DNA of 64,000 nt. Source: Rubrivirga litoralis (GTDB lineage: Bacteria > Bacteroidota > Rhodothermia > Rhodothermales > Rubricoccaceae). The translations under genes and the position numbers were made by a program. This document shows, piece after piece, positions 1 through 7,811 of the stretch (position 1 is its first letter; each line of letters begins with the position of its first letter). Location of the stretch: positions 71,111 through 135,110 of the forward strand of contig NZ_JAVRHT010000004.1 in NCBI RefSeq assembly GCF_031846415.1, given 5' to 3'. The notes beneath the pieces were generated by a model, which searched no databases, had not been told where the DNA came from, and saw only the letters and a list, made by a program, of their open reading frames with translations.

Positions 1-344
1 CCGGCGGCGCGGGCGGCCCGCTTCATCGCCCGCTTGTCGGTGCACGCGTGGGCCGCCTCGACCGTCAGCCCGTCCAGGCCGAGCACGGCGCGGAGGTGGG
101 CGGCCGGGAGCACGGACCGCTCGGTGAGCGCCACGATGGCGGCGGGGCGGTGCGCCCGCAGCGACCGCGCCACGCGCCGCCACGCGTCGGGCGGGGCGGC
201 AAAGGAGGCCTGGACGTGGCCGGCGAGGCGAGCCGCCCGGCGCGGCCCCGGCGGCGCCTCGGTCACGGCCACGGCGCCGAGCCCCAGCCGCTCGGCCGCG
301 TCGAGCGCGCCGGCGCGGAGGCCGACCAGGACGACCGTGGTCAC
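1..344 (-). CDS. ATP-grasp domain protein, N-terminal part (cut by window edge)
   Basis: The frame is open from a GTG at the right end to the window edge, giving about 114 residues. Residues about 75-114 include ALTERSVLPAAHLRAVLGL and then a stretch ending TDKRAMKRAARAA. That is the pre-ATP-grasp pattern seen in carbamoyl-phosphate-synthase-like and D-Ala-D-Ala-ligase-like enzymes, where a C/TDK motif opens the ATP-binding lobe. The GTG overlaps the TGA of the upstream aminopeptidase gene as GTGA, which favours this start and suggests translational coupling. The substrate cannot be inferred because the catalytic half lies outside the window. The ATP-grasp assignment rests on motif likeness only. 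Confidence 0.6.
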   Translation of the reverse strand, partial: MTTVVLVGLRAGALDAAERLGLGAVAVTEAPPGPRRAARLAGHVQASFAAPPDAWRRVARSLRAHRPAAIVALTERSVLPAAHLRAVLGLDGLTVEAAHACTDKRAMKRAARAA

Positions 345-1732
345 GCCCCCGAGCGGACGACGGCCTCGACCTCGTCGGGCCGCTTCGGGATGCCTGGCCC
401 GAGCACGCGCGGCGCCCCGTCGGTGACGAGCACGTCGTCCTCGATGCGGACCCCGCCCAGCCCGCGCCAGCGGTCGATCTCGTCGTAGCGCAGGAACTCG
501 GCGTGCCGGCCCTCGGCCTTCCAGGCGTCGATGAGGGCGTCGATCAAGTAGACGCCGGGCTCGACCGTCATCACATGGCCCGTGTCGATCCGGCGGCCGT
601 AGCGGAGGAAGCTCGTCCCGAACTGCTCGCTCCGACGGACCTCGTCGTCGTACCCCACGCGGTCCTCGCCCAGCCCCTCCATGTCGTGGACGTCGAGGCC
701 CATCGGGTGGCCCAGGCCGTGCGGGAAGAACAGGGCGTGGGCGCCGGCCTCGACCGCCTCCTCGGGGTCGCCCGCCATGAGCCCGAGCGCGCCCAACCCC
801 TCGGCGATGCGGACGGACGCGCGGTGGTGGACGTCGCGGAACAGCGCGCCCGCTCGGCACCCGTCGATGCCCACCTCCTGCGCTCCGAGGACGACCTCGA
901 CCACGGCCCGCTGTCGGTCCGAGAACGCCCCGCCCACGGGCGCCACGCGCGTGACGTCGGCGGCGTAGCCCGAGCCCGGCGCGACGGCTCCGGCGTCGGC
1001 CAGCATGAGGTCGCCGGCCTCCAGGGCCGCCCCGCCCGGGTGCCCGTGGAGGACCTCGCCGTGCCGCGTGAGGATGATGGGGAAGCTGGGGTGCGAGCCC
1101 CGCCCGATCGCCAGCCCCTCCATCTGCCCGGCCACCTCCTGCTCGGTCCGCCCGGGCTGCGCGAGGCGCATCGCCAGCCGGTGCATGTCGGCGGCCACGT
1201 CGAGCGCCCGCTCGATCTGGGCCACCTCCTCGTCCGTCTTGACGAGCCGCTGCGCGACGACGGCGTCCACGAGCGCGCTAGAGGGCTCGACGGCGTCCGG
1301 CGCCACGCCCAGGAGCGCGGCCAGCTTGAGCCGCCCCGCCCCGCGGTACGGCGGCAGCGTGTGGACGGTCCGCCCCGCCCGCCGCGCCGCGCGGACGTCG
1401 TCGGCAAGCGCGTCGGGCGGGGCGGTGCGCTCGACGCCGACCGACGCCGCGCGGTCAGCGAGCGAGTCGAGCGGCCCCTCCCACACCACGTCGTCGAGCG
1501 TCGGGTCGTGGCCGTAGAGCTTCGCCTCGCCGGTCTCGGCGTCGAGCGCGAGCGCGAGGCCCGGCGCGTCGAGGCCGGCGTAGTACCGGAACGCGCCGTC
1601 CTGGCGGAAGGCGTACACGTTGCCGGCGTAGTTCATCGGCGCCGCGTCGTTGCCGGGCAGGACGATGAGGCCGGTGCCGACGGCTTCGGCGAGCGCGGCG
1701 CGGCGGGTGGCGTAGGTGGTGGGAGCGAACAT
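341..1732 (-). CDS. pepP: Xaa-Pro aminopeptidase / M24 family metallopeptidase
   Basis: Predicted cytosolic aminopeptidase P of 463 residues, which removes N-terminal residues that precede proline. An N-terminal aminopeptidase-P domain (residues about 1-170) is followed by the pita-bread M24 catalytic domain. All five metal ligands are visible in order: Asp in LADAGA, Asp in AADVTR, His in HGLGHPMG, Glu in MTVEPGVY and Glu in VRIEDD. The ATG start was chosen because a promoter-like TACGTTTC lies about 24 bp upstream. The open frame continues further upstream but without family similarity. The stop overlaps the start of the ATP-grasp gene, so the two are probably one operon. Proline-specific action is inferred from family membership; prolidase activity is an alternative. 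Confidence 0.88.
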   Translation of the reverse strand: MFAPTTYATRRAALAEAVGTGLIVLPGNDAAPMNYAGNVYAFRQDGAFRYYAGLDAPGLALALDAETGEAKLYGHDPTLDDVVWEGPLDSLADRAASVGVERTAPPDALADDVRAARRAGRTVHTLPPYRGAGRLKLAALLGVAPDAVEPSSALVDAVVAQRLVKTDEEVAQIERALDVAADMHRLAMRLAQPGRTEQEVAGQMEGLAIGRGSHPSFPIILTRHGEVLHGHPGGAALEAGDLMLADAGAVAPGSGYAADVTRVAPVGGAFSDRQRAVVEVVLGAQEVGIDGCRAGALFRDVHHRASVRIAEGLGALGLMAGDPEEAVEAGAHALFFPHGLGHPMGLDVHDMEGLGEDRVGYDDEVRRSEQFGTSFLRYGRRIDTGHVMTVEPGVYLIDALIDAWKAEGRHAEFLRYDEIDRWRGLGGVRIEDDVLVTDGAPRVLGPGIPKRPDEVEAVVRSGA

Positions 1733-1755
1733 GGGGGCGGGGTGGGCAGGCGCAC

Positions 1756-1763
1756 GAAACGTA
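1756..1763 (-). promoter_or_regulatory. Putative -7 element (TACGTTTC) for the aminopeptidase gene
   Basis: On the minus strand this reads TACGTTTC, resembling the TAnnTTTG -7 box of the Bacteroidota primary sigma factor. It lies 23 nt before the ATG. Similar boxes stand before several other genes of the window. No clear -33 box is seen. Confidence 0.35.
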
Positions 1764-1903
1764 CGGCTCGGGGCGGGGCGGCCGCTCCGCACGTTGTCAA
1801 CGGCGGGCGGGGTGGGCCGGGGCTCCCTCCCGCAATGGCCCACGGCTCTGTTCGCGGGCGCGGCATCTGGGGCGGCCACCCCGCTCGGCCGGCGCGCGAG
1901 CAC

Positions 1904-1936
1904 AAAAAAAGGGGAGCCCCAGGAACGGGGCTCCCC
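1904..1936 (-). terminator. Rho-independent terminator of the leader-peptide gene
   Basis: A perfect 10-bp stem (GGGGAGCCCC / GGGGCTCCCC) with a 6-nt loop is followed on the minus strand by seven T. It lies 22 bp beyond the stop of the 62-residue peptide gene and separates it from the aminopeptidase gene. Confidence 0.9.
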
Positions 1937-1958
1937 AATCGCCTTAAGGCGCGTCAAC

Positions 1959-2147
1959 TCAGGTGCACATGTCACCGGGCTGCGGGTTGTCAGCCGGCGA
2001 GACGCACGCGTCGAGCGAGCCGGTCGACGTGCCAATCGACTCGCCGTTGTTGAAGATCTGGTCCGTCTGCGTCGTCCGCTGGTCGGCGGCCGTGATCGCG
2101 CGGACGTCGCCGAGATCGGCGAGGGCGGGGGTGTTGTACTGCTTCAT
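1959..2147 (-). CDS. Lasso-type RiPP leader-peptide-like small protein
   Basis: This 62-residue protein starts MKQYNTPALADLGDVRAIT, which fits the YxxPxLxxxGxxxxxT motif of lasso-peptide leaders, the sequence read by the B1/RRE protein. After this motif come 40-odd polar residues ending GDMCT, with Cys48 and Cys61. A strong terminator follows directly, so this is a monocistronic unit and a real gene. No B (protease/RRE) or C (cyclase) gene is in the window. The tail is longer than a typical lasso core, so it may be a processed peptide with distant partner genes or a protein that only shares the leader fold. There is no Shine-Dalgarno sequence before the ATG. Confidence 0.7.
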   Translation of the reverse strand: MKQYNTPALADLGDVRAITAADQRTTQTDQIFNNGESIGTSTGSLDACVSPADNPQPGDMCT

Positions 2148-2362
2148 GTTCTAGTGGCGGTTACGCCGGGAGAGAGTGAGACGTCCCCGACGGCCCTAGG
2201 GGGACCCATCGGTTCTCGAACAGGTTACCTCACGAACCCGCAGGCCTCATCATATTCTCCCCTAAGCCGCCGCGGAATTCGGGATCGTCGGGCTGTCCCG
2301 CAACCGAACCTGGCACCTGCTCCAGACGTCAGGGGGCCGTCTCCGTTCTCCTACACGAGCCT

Positions 2363-2833
2363 GTGGCCCTCACACACCGCCTCCACACGACGACGCGGCT
2401 CGCTCTCCCGCGCTCGGAAGTTTTTGATTTCTTCTCAGATGCCGAGAACCTGGAGCGGATCACCCCGCCCGAACTCGACTTCGAGATCACGACGCCGCGC
2501 CCCATCCAGATCGGCGAGGGCGCGCTCATCGACTACCGCCTCGGCCTGTTCGGCGTCCGGTTCGGGTGGCGGACCGAGATCGTCCGCTGGGAGCCGCCGT
2601 ACCGCTTCATCGACCAGCAGGTCCGCGGGCCGTACCGGCGGTGGCACCACACGCACTCGTTCGTGGAGACGGACGGGCCGGGCGGGGTGGCCACGCGGAT
2701 GGACGACGAGGTCCTGTGGGAGCTCCCACTCTCGCCCGCCGGCGAGTTGGCCTACCCGCTCGTCCGCGCCCAGCTCGCGCGGATCTTCGGGTACCGTCAG
2801 CGCGCGATCCGCGAGCTCCTGGGCGGCGCGTGA
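2363..2833 (+). CDS. SRPBCC family protein
   Basis: 156 residues with the START/SRPBCC helix-grip layout: an N-terminal strand, then SEVFDFFSDAENLERITPP, which is the usual opening of polyketide-cyclase/COG4276-type members. A later region reads RWEPPYRFIDQQVRGPYRRW and the C-terminal helix is long. Such proteins bind hydrophobic ligands in a deep cavity; no ligand can be named. GTG is used as start because no ATG lies near the first strand. The gene stands alone before the DUF427 gene, 48 bp apart on the same strand, so the two may be co-transcribed. Confidence 0.75.
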   Translation: MALTHRLHTTTRLALPRSEVFDFFSDAENLERITPPELDFEITTPRPIQIGEGALIDYRLGLFGVRFGWRTEIVRWEPPYRFIDQQVRGPYRRWHHTHSFVETDGPGGVATRMDDEVLWELPLSPAGELAYPLVRAQLARIFGYRQRAIRELLGGA

Positions 2834-2881
2834 ACGCGGGGCGGGGTGGCGCGTCTTTCCCGCCCCGCTCCCCACGCTGCC

Positions 2882-3409
2882 ATGCCCCGCCCCGCCCCTA
2901 CGCCGCCCGGACCCGGCCAGGAGTCCGTCTGGGACTACCCCCGCCCGCCGCTCCTGGAGCCCGTCGGCGAGACGGTCCGCGTCGAGTTCGGCGGCCGCGA
3001 GATCGCGCGGAGCACGCGGGCGCTCCAGGTCAAGGAGACGAGCCACCCGCCGACGGTCTACGTGCCGCCCGAGGATGTGGCGGCCGGCGTGCTCCGGGCG
3101 CGGCCCGAGACGTCGGGGTGCGAGTGGAAGGGGCGGGCCGTCTACTTCGACGTCGTCGCGGGCGGGGCGCAGGCCGCCGGGGCGCAACCCGCCGGGGCGG
3201 TCGCCGAGAAGGCGGCATGGGCCTACCCCGAGCCGCTCGCGCCCTACGCGGCGCTCGTGGACCACGTCGCGTTCTACCCCGCCGCGATGGACGCCTGCTG
3301 GATCGGCGACGACCGCGTCGAGCCGCAGCCGGGCGGGTTCTACGGCGGGTGGGTCACGCCGCGCGTGGCCGGCCCGTTCAAGGGCGGGGCGGGCTCGTGG
3401 GAATGGTGA
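2882..3409 (+). CDS. DUF427 domain protein
   Basis: 175 residues, with two features of the DUF427 family: EFGGREIARSTRALQVKETSHPPTVY-type text near residues 35-65, and later AVYFDV and KGGAGSWEW. The family is small, beta-rich and of unknown activity. The ATG directly follows the window's GC-box sequence and opens MPRPAPTPPGPG, a low-complexity N-terminus before the conserved part. A possible earlier ATG 36 bp upstream would add 12 residues without family support. The middle segment AGGAQAAGAQPAGA is encoded by GC-box repeats and looks like an insertion. Confidence 0.75.
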   Translation: MPRPAPTPPGPGQESVWDYPRPPLLEPVGETVRVEFGGREIARSTRALQVKETSHPPTVYVPPEDVAAGVLRARPETSGCEWKGRAVYFDVVAGGAQAAGAQPAGAVAEKAAWAYPEPLAPYAALVDHVAFYPAAMDACWIGDDRVEPQPGGFYGGWVTPRVAGPFKGGAGSWEW

Positions 3410-3412
3410 GTT

Positions 3413-3531
3413 GAACGCGGAAGGACGAACGCGCACGGGCGCCCGCCCCGCCCGGAGTTGCCTGGGGGCGGGGTGGCCTCCGCGGACGGGCTTGCGGCAG
3501 AGCGCCCCGCCCGGTTCACCCTTCCGCGTTC
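3413..3531. repeat. 12-bp perfect inverted repeat between convergent genes
   Basis: GAACGCGGAAGG just after the DUF427 stop is mirrored by CCTTCCGCGTTC just before the stop of the convergent amidase gene, about 95 bp apart. It could close a large hairpin in either transcript and act as a shared terminator or RNA-stabilising structure. Confidence 0.5.
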
Positions 3532-3532
3532 C

Positions 3533-4375
3533 TCACCCCGCGCTCTCCCCCAGCCAGTCGGCGTAGAGGGCGGGGCGGCGGTCGCGGAGGAACAGGCGCC
3601 GCGCGTGCGAGCGCTCGACCTCGCTCAGGTCGACGTCGCAGAGCAGCGTCTCGGCCGCCCCGCCCGCGCGCGCCACGACGCGGCCGTCGGGGGCGCAGAC
3701 GAAGCTCTCGCCGGCGAACGTCAGCCGGTCCTCGGCGCCGACGCGGTTGGCGAGGGCCGTGAAGTAGCCGTTCTGGAAGGCGGCCACCTGCATCTCGGCC
3801 TCGTAGAGCCCGGCCGGCCACTCGCCCACGGCGCCGGCCTGGGGCACCACGACGACGTCCGCTCCGCCGGTTTGCGGCCCGCCGAGGGCGAGCGCGCGCA
3901 TGACCTCGGGGTAGTGCCGGTCGTAGCAGATGGCGACGCCCACGCGGCCGGCGGCCGTGTCGTAGACCGGGAGGCCCGCGTCGCCCGGCGCGTAGTAGCC
4001 CTGCTCGTGGAAGCCCTCGTAGTCCGTGATGTGGACCATCCGCGTCCGCCCGAGCAGCGTGCCGTCGGCGTCGATGACGGGCGACGTGTCGAACGTCCGG
4101 TCGCCGTCGCGCTCGAACACGTTGAGGACCGCGACGACGCCGTGCCGGGCCGCCCGCTCCTGGAACGCCTCGACGGTCGGGCCGGGCACGGGCTCGGCGT
4201 GCGCGAGCGCCTCGGGTGTGGCGTGGCGCTGCGGCCAGAACGGGTGGAACGCGAGCTCGGCGTAGGCCACGAGGTCGGCGCCGGCCTCGGCGGCCCGGTC
4301 GAAGGCGTCGAGCCCGCGCGCGAGGTTGGCCGCGAGGTCGGCGGTGGCGGGCTGCTGGACGAGGGCGAGGCGCAT
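3533..4375 (-). CDS. Carbon-nitrogen hydrolase (nitrilase superfamily) with Met at the usual catalytic Lys
   Basis: 280 residues, full length for the superfamily, most like N-carbamoylputrescine amidase/beta-ureidopropionase members. The nucleophile motif VGVAICYDRHYPE gives Cys150 and AYAELAFHP gives Glu40. The third catalytic residue is expected as Lys in an RKxHIP-type motif, but the sequence here is GRTRMVHITDYEGFHEQGYY, with Met113 in its place. The downstream Glu and PGD motif are present. The substrate is unknown. The protein may be an active subfamily with an altered triad, or a non-catalytic binding protein. The ATG lies next to a degenerate heptamer repeat. Confidence 0.82.
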   Translation of the reverse strand: MRLALVQQPATADLAANLARGLDAFDRAAEAGADLVAYAELAFHPFWPQRHATPEALAHAEPVPGPTVEAFQERAARHGVVAVLNVFERDGDRTFDTSPVIDADGTLLGRTRMVHITDYEGFHEQGYYAPGDAGLPVYDTAAGRVGVAICYDRHYPEVMRALALGGPQTGGADVVVVPQAGAVGEWPAGLYEAEMQVAAFQNGYFTALANRVGAEDRLTFAGESFVCAPDGRVVARAGGAAETLLCDVDLSEVERSHARRLFLRDRRPALYADWLGESAG

Positions 4376-4378
4376 GTT

Positions 4379-4413
4379 GAACGACGAACGGTGAACGGCG
4401 AACGCTGAAGGAG
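4379..4413. repeat. Degenerate heptamer repeat (GAACGRY), 5 units
   Basis: Five successive 7-nt units read GAACGAC, GAACGGT, GAACGGC, GAACGCT, GAAGGAG. They begin 4 nt upstream of the amidase start codon on the opposite strand. Confidence 0.75.
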
Positions 4414-4510
4414 AACCCACCCCGCCCGCGCGTGCAGGAGCGGGGCGAGGTGGAAAGCACAAGATGGCACTGGCCCACCGCGCCGTTCGCGGTCGGGCCG
4501 ATGTCGTTCC

Positions 4511-4531
4511 CGCATTCCACATTCCGCATTC
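4511..4531. repeat. Heptamer repeat (CGCATTC), 3 units upstream of ndk
   Basis: Three units, CGCATTC, CACATTC and CGCATTC, lie 70 bp before the ndk start. This is one of several 7-nt arrays in the window. Confidence 0.6.
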
Positions 4532-4600
4532 CTTTCGCGGTCCAGGGCGGGGCGGGGCGGTTGATTGGCCGCACGCACTCACCACCCCGCCCCCACCGAC

Positions 4601-5041
4601 ATGGAGCGCACGCTCGCCATCATCAAGCCCGACGCCGTCCAGAACGGGCACGCCGGCAAGATCCTCGACCGCATCCTCGCCGAAGGCTTCGCCGTCCGCG
4701 CGATGAAGCTGGTCACGCTGACGCAGGCCCAGGCCGAGGGCTTCTACGCCGTCCACGCCGAGCGCCCGTTCTTCGGCGAGCTCACCGAGTTCATGGCGTC
4801 CGGCCCGTGCGTCCCGCTCGTGCTCGAGCGCGAGGACGCCGTCTCGACGTGGCGCGAGGTGATCGGCGCCACGAACCCGGCCGACGCCGCCGAGGGCACG
4901 ATCCGCAAGCAGTTCGCGACGTCGGTGGGCGAGAACGCCGTCCACGGCTCGGACTCGGCCGAGAACGGCGTGAAGGAGGGCCGCTACTTCTTCCCCGAGA
5001 GCGAGATCGTGCAGAACGGCGCCGCCGTGATCGACGCCTAG
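4601..5041 (+). CDS. ndk: Nucleoside diphosphate kinase
   Basis: 146 residues, typical for bacterial Ndk, which transfers the gamma phosphate of ATP to nucleoside diphosphates through a phosphohistidine. It begins MERTLAIIKPDAV and holds the active-site motif NAVHGSDS with His115. The phosphate-contacting Lys9 and the Kpn-loop region are intact. The ATG was chosen because family similarity starts at its second residue. The gene is single and ends in a strong terminator enclosed by a long inverted repeat. Confidence 0.97.
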   Translation: MERTLAIIKPDAVQNGHAGKILDRILAEGFAVRAMKLVTLTQAQAEGFYAVHAERPFFGELTEFMASGPCVPLVLEREDAVSTWREVIGATNPADAAEGTIRKQFATSVGENAVHGSDSAENGVKEGRYFFPESEIVQNGAAVIDA

Positions 5042-5190
5042 GCCGCCCCGCCCTTTGGGTCCGCCCTTTGGGTCCGCCCCTCGGCTCCGCCCGCTGGGAC
5101 GCCGGCGCTCTCCCGAGCGCCGGCGTTTTTTGTGACCGCCCCGCCCCTTGGGTCCGGCAGCGCGTGGGCGGACCCAAAGGGCGGGGCGGC
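5042..5190. repeat. 25-bp perfect inverted repeat around the ndk terminator
   Basis: The sequence from 5042 to 5066, which contains CCGCCCCGCCCTTTGGGTCC, is repeated in exact inverted form at 5166-5190. The arms are about 100 bp apart and enclose the ndk terminator. Further copies of CTTTGGGTCCG stand between them. The arms contain the GC-box motif of this genome joined to CTTTGGGTCCG. Confidence 0.8.
5100..5131 (+). terminator. Rho-independent terminator of ndk
   Basis: A perfect 10-bp stem CGCCGGCGCT / AGCGCCGGCG with a 6-nt loop is followed by six T, 58 bp after the ndk stop. Confidence 0.92.
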
Positions 5191-5274
5191 GGAGAAACGG
5201 GGGCGGGAGGCGCGGGACGGCGGGATCTTTCGTTCCGCCCTCGCATCCGCTCTCTACTCCGCCCGCCCCGCCCG

Positions 5275-6579
5275 ATGCCGCTGTCCGCCCTGCTCGTCCT
5301 GCTCACGCTCCTGGGCTTCCAGGCAGACGCCGCCGGGGCGACCTCCGCCGCCCCGCCCGCCCCGCCGCCGTCGGTCACGACCGGCGCCCAGCGGCTCGTG
5401 GACGAGGGCTTCGCCCCGCTCGCGGTGCTCGGGCGGGGCGGGGCGGTCCGCGTCGGGCTCGTCACGAACCACACGGCGCGCGTGGACACGGCGGACGGCG
5501 GACCGGCCCACCTGATCGACCGGCTCGCGGCGGCCCCGGACGTCGCGCTCGCCGCGCTCTTCGGCCCCGAGCACGGGCTCCGCGGGACGGCCGAGGCCGG
5601 CGCCGGCGTCTCGGGCGGGGCGGACAGGGCGACGGGCACCCCGGTCTACAGCCTCTACGGCGCGTCGCGGAAGCCGACGCAGGCCCAGCTCCGCGGCGTC
5701 GACGCGCTCGTGTTCGACATGCAGGACGTGGGCGCCCGGTTCTACACCTACATATCGACGATGGGCTACGCCATGCAGGCGGCGGCCGAGGCCGGCATCC
5801 CGTTCGTCGTCCTCGACCGGCCCAACCCGATCGGGGGCGGGGCGGAGGGCTGGGTCATGGGGCCGCGCCACACGTCGTTCGTCGGCCTCTACCCGGTCCC
5901 CGTCACGCACGGGCTGACGGTCGGCGAGCTGGCGCGGATGGTCGCGGGCGAGGGCTGGCTGCCCGGCCTCGACGGCCTCGACCTCCGCGTCGTCGAGATG
6001 GGCGGCTACCGGCGCGGGATGCCGTGGGAGCAGACCGGGCTGGCGTGGACCCCGCCCTCGCCCAACGTGCCCGACGTCGAGACCGCCCGCGTCTACCCGG
6101 GCACGGGCTTTTTCGAGGGCACGACCGCCAGCGAGGGTCGTGGCACGCGCGTCCCGTTCACGCACGTCGGGGCGCCCTGGGTCGACGCCGACGCGCTCGC
6201 GGCGACGCTCAACGCGCGCGGGCTGGCGGGCGTCCGGTTTGAGCCCGCGGCGTTCACGCCCGTCGACCTCCCCGGCCAGGCGACGGACCCGAAGCACGAG
6301 GGCGAGCGCGTCGGCGGCGTCCGCCTCGTCGTGACCGACCCGGCCGCGTTCCGGCCCGTGGCGGCGGGCGTCCACGCCGTCGAGGCCGTGTACCGGCAGG
6401 CGCCGCCCCGCCCGCGCCGCTCGTTTTTCAAGGCCGACTGGCTGGCGAAGCTGGCCGGCACCGACCGGCTCCGCGCGGCGCTCGTGCGCGGCGACGACCC
6501 CGCCCGGATCGCCGCGTCGTGGGCGGACGAGGCGTCGGCCTTCGAGGCCCGCGCCGAGCCGTACCGGCTCTACCCGTAG
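5275..6579 (+). CDS. namZ: Exo-beta-N-acetylmuramidase NamZ-like (DUF1343)
   Basis: 434 residues with a secretion signal (MPLSALLVLLTLLGFQADA) and then a DUF1343 domain of the size usual for NamZ, which releases terminal MurNAc from peptidoglycan fragments. Conserved family blocks are seen in order: GLVTNHTARV, FGPEHGLRG, TPVYSLYG, VFDMQDVGARFYTYISTM, LDRPNPIGG and a late GTGFFEGTTASEGRGT. The likely location is periplasm or outer membrane. The ATG is placed at the signal peptide; the frame is open far upstream, but only through ndk and its terminator region. The product name follows the family; the enzyme's specificity has not been tested here. Confidence 0.85.
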   Translation: MPLSALLVLLTLLGFQADAAGATSAAPPAPPPSVTTGAQRLVDEGFAPLAVLGRGGAVRVGLVTNHTARVDTADGGPAHLIDRLAAAPDVALAALFGPEHGLRGTAEAGAGVSGGADRATGTPVYSLYGASRKPTQAQLRGVDALVFDMQDVGARFYTYISTMGYAMQAAAEAGIPFVVLDRPNPIGGGAEGWVMGPRHTSFVGLYPVPVTHGLTVGELARMVAGEGWLPGLDGLDLRVVEMGGYRRGMPWEQTGLAWTPPSPNVPDVETARVYPGTGFFEGTTASEGRGTRVPFTHVGAPWVDADALAATLNARGLAGVRFEPAAFTPVDLPGQATDPKHEGERVGGVRLVVTDPAAFRPVAAGVHAVEAVYRQAPPRPRRSFFKADWLAKLAGTDRLRAALVRGDDPARIAASWADEASAFEARAEPYRLYP

Positions 6580-6611
6580 GGGCGGCCGGCGGCCGCCCTC
6601 CACCCGGTCGC

Positions 6612-6640
6612 CCACCCCGCCCGCACCACGGGCGGGGCGG
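6612..6640. terminator. GC-box hairpin between convergent genes
   Basis: CCACCCCGCCCG, a 5-nt loop, then CGGGCGGGGCGG form a 12-bp stem with one mismatch between the namZ stop and the convergent lipoprotein stop. There is no T run. A terminator role is inferred from position and stem strength. Confidence 0.4.
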
Positions 6641-6645
6641 CGCAC

Positions 6646-7248
6646 TCACACGCCCGCCGTGTCCAGGCCGACCAGCCGGTACGCCCCGTCGACCACGTCG
6701 AAGCGGAGCGTCGCCGTCGCCTCGCGCGCGGCCTCGTCCTCGGGGACGACTCGGCCGGCTCGGTCGTAGCCCACGCGCACCGTCGCCTCGCGGGCGGCCC
6801 CGTCGCGGCGGAAGTCGCGGGCCGTGAGGGCGAGGACGCCGTCGAGGAACGGCTCGCCAAAAACGACGGCCCCGCGCGTGTCGAGCGCCGCCGCCCCGCC
6901 CGCTCCGGCGAGCGAGTCGAGCCCGCCCCGCCCCGCCCGGGCGGACGCTTGGAACCGGGGCCAGAACGCGCGGAAGTCGGGCGGGGCGGCCGGTGCGTCC
7001 GCCGAGTCGGGCGCGGCGCGGAGGCTGTCCGGCGGCGGGCCGGCGTCGAGCGCGGAGTCGGCGTAGACCGTGTCGAGCGGGGCGGGGCGGTCTGGGCCGA
7101 GCGTGTCGACCCGGGCGCTCGGCGTCGGGGCGCGGAGCGCGCCGGGCTCGGCCTCAGTCACGGCGACGCCCTCGGCGTCCGACCCGCACGCGGCGAGCCC
7201 AACGAGGGCCGCCAGGAGCAGGGCGGGGCGGAACCGACGCGTCGGCAC
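6646..7248 (-). CDS. Putative lipoprotein of unknown function
   Basis: 200 residues starting at a GTG. The first 21 residues form a type II signal (RRFRPALLLAALVGLAACGS) with the lipid-accepting Cys21. A Pro/Ala/Asp-rich linker (to about residue 100) leads to a C-terminal domain with alternating strands that include ATVRVGYDRAGRVV and ATLRFDVVDGAYRLVGLD. Together these look like an NTF2-like or DUF4440-like cone, but the match is not clear enough to name. It follows the DUF3098 gene by 4 bp, so the two are very likely one transcript. Confidence 0.7.
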   Translation of the reverse strand: MPTRRFRPALLLAALVGLAACGSDAEGVAVTEAEPGALRAPTPSARVDTLGPDRPAPLDTVYADSALDAGPPPDSLRAAPDSADAPAAPPDFRAFWPRFQASARAGRGGLDSLAGAGGAAALDTRGAVVFGEPFLDGVLALTARDFRRDGAAREATVRVGYDRAGRVVPEDEAAREATATLRFDVVDGAYRLVGLDTAGV

Positions 7249-7252
7249 GGCC

Positions 7253-7522
7253 TCAGGCGTCGGGGATCGGGGCGGCCCGCCGGCTCTCGGGCGCGGCGGC
7301 CGGCGGCGCGTCCGGGCCGGCGTCGCGGGGCACGCCCCAGAGCACGGCCGCGGCGACCCCGAGGTAGCCACCCAGGAGCAGGAGGGGGGCCACGACGAGC
7401 GAGAGCGTGCTGTCGACGGCGTCGGGGTTCGTCGCGTTGTCGACGAGCATGAGCACGTAGCCGAGCAGGATCAGCCCGACCGCGCCCAGCAGCAGCACGT
7501 AGTTCACCCGGTCGAATGGCAT
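7253..7522 (-). CDS. DUF3098 family small membrane protein
   Basis: 89 residues with two membrane segments: YVLLLGAVGLILLGYVLMLV and, after a short polar loop, SLVVAPLLLLGGYLGVAAAVLWGV. This is the architecture of DUF3098, a family common in Bacteroidota and often found near ftsX. The tail is Ala/Pro-rich. The start ATG precedes PFDRVNYVLL, the family's usual opening. It sits directly upstream of the lipoprotein gene and is read away from dacB. The function is unknown. Confidence 0.75.
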   Translation of the reverse strand: MPFDRVNYVLLLGAVGLILLGYVLMLVDNATNPDAVDSTLSLVVAPLLLLGGYLGVAAAVLWGVPRDAGPDAPPAAAPESRRAAPIPDA

Positions 7523-7622
7523 CGTCGTCACGCCGCGCGTGGGGCGCTCAGCGCGGGGCGCGGAGCGGCGCGGGGACCGGCGGGCGGGGCGCTGGGGCAT
7601 GCGGGTGGGGCGGGGTGGAGCC

Positions 7623-7630
7623 CGAAGGTA
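7623..7630 (-). promoter_or_regulatory. Putative -7 element (TACCTTCG) for the DUF3098 operon
   Basis: It reads TACCTTCG on the minus strand, 100 nt upstream of the DUF3098 start. It matches the TAnnTT-type boxes seen elsewhere in the window. Confidence 0.3.
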
Positions 7631-7811
7631 ACGGCCCGCCCCGCCCGCTCGCGTCCGCCCAGGGCGGGGCGGCCGGCTCGCCGCGTGGCACGCGCTCTGG
7701 GCGGCGACGCAAAAAGGCGTGCACCCGCCCCGCCCGTGCACGGCCCGGGCGGGGCGGCCCGTTCTGCCGCTCCGCCGAGCGGGGAGGACCCGCGCCCGCT
7801 CGCCGCCGGTC

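Noticed and set aside
1733..2362. Complete lasso-peptide gene cluster
   Set aside because: Only a leader-like peptide is present; no protease, RRE or cyclase gene in the neighbourhood.
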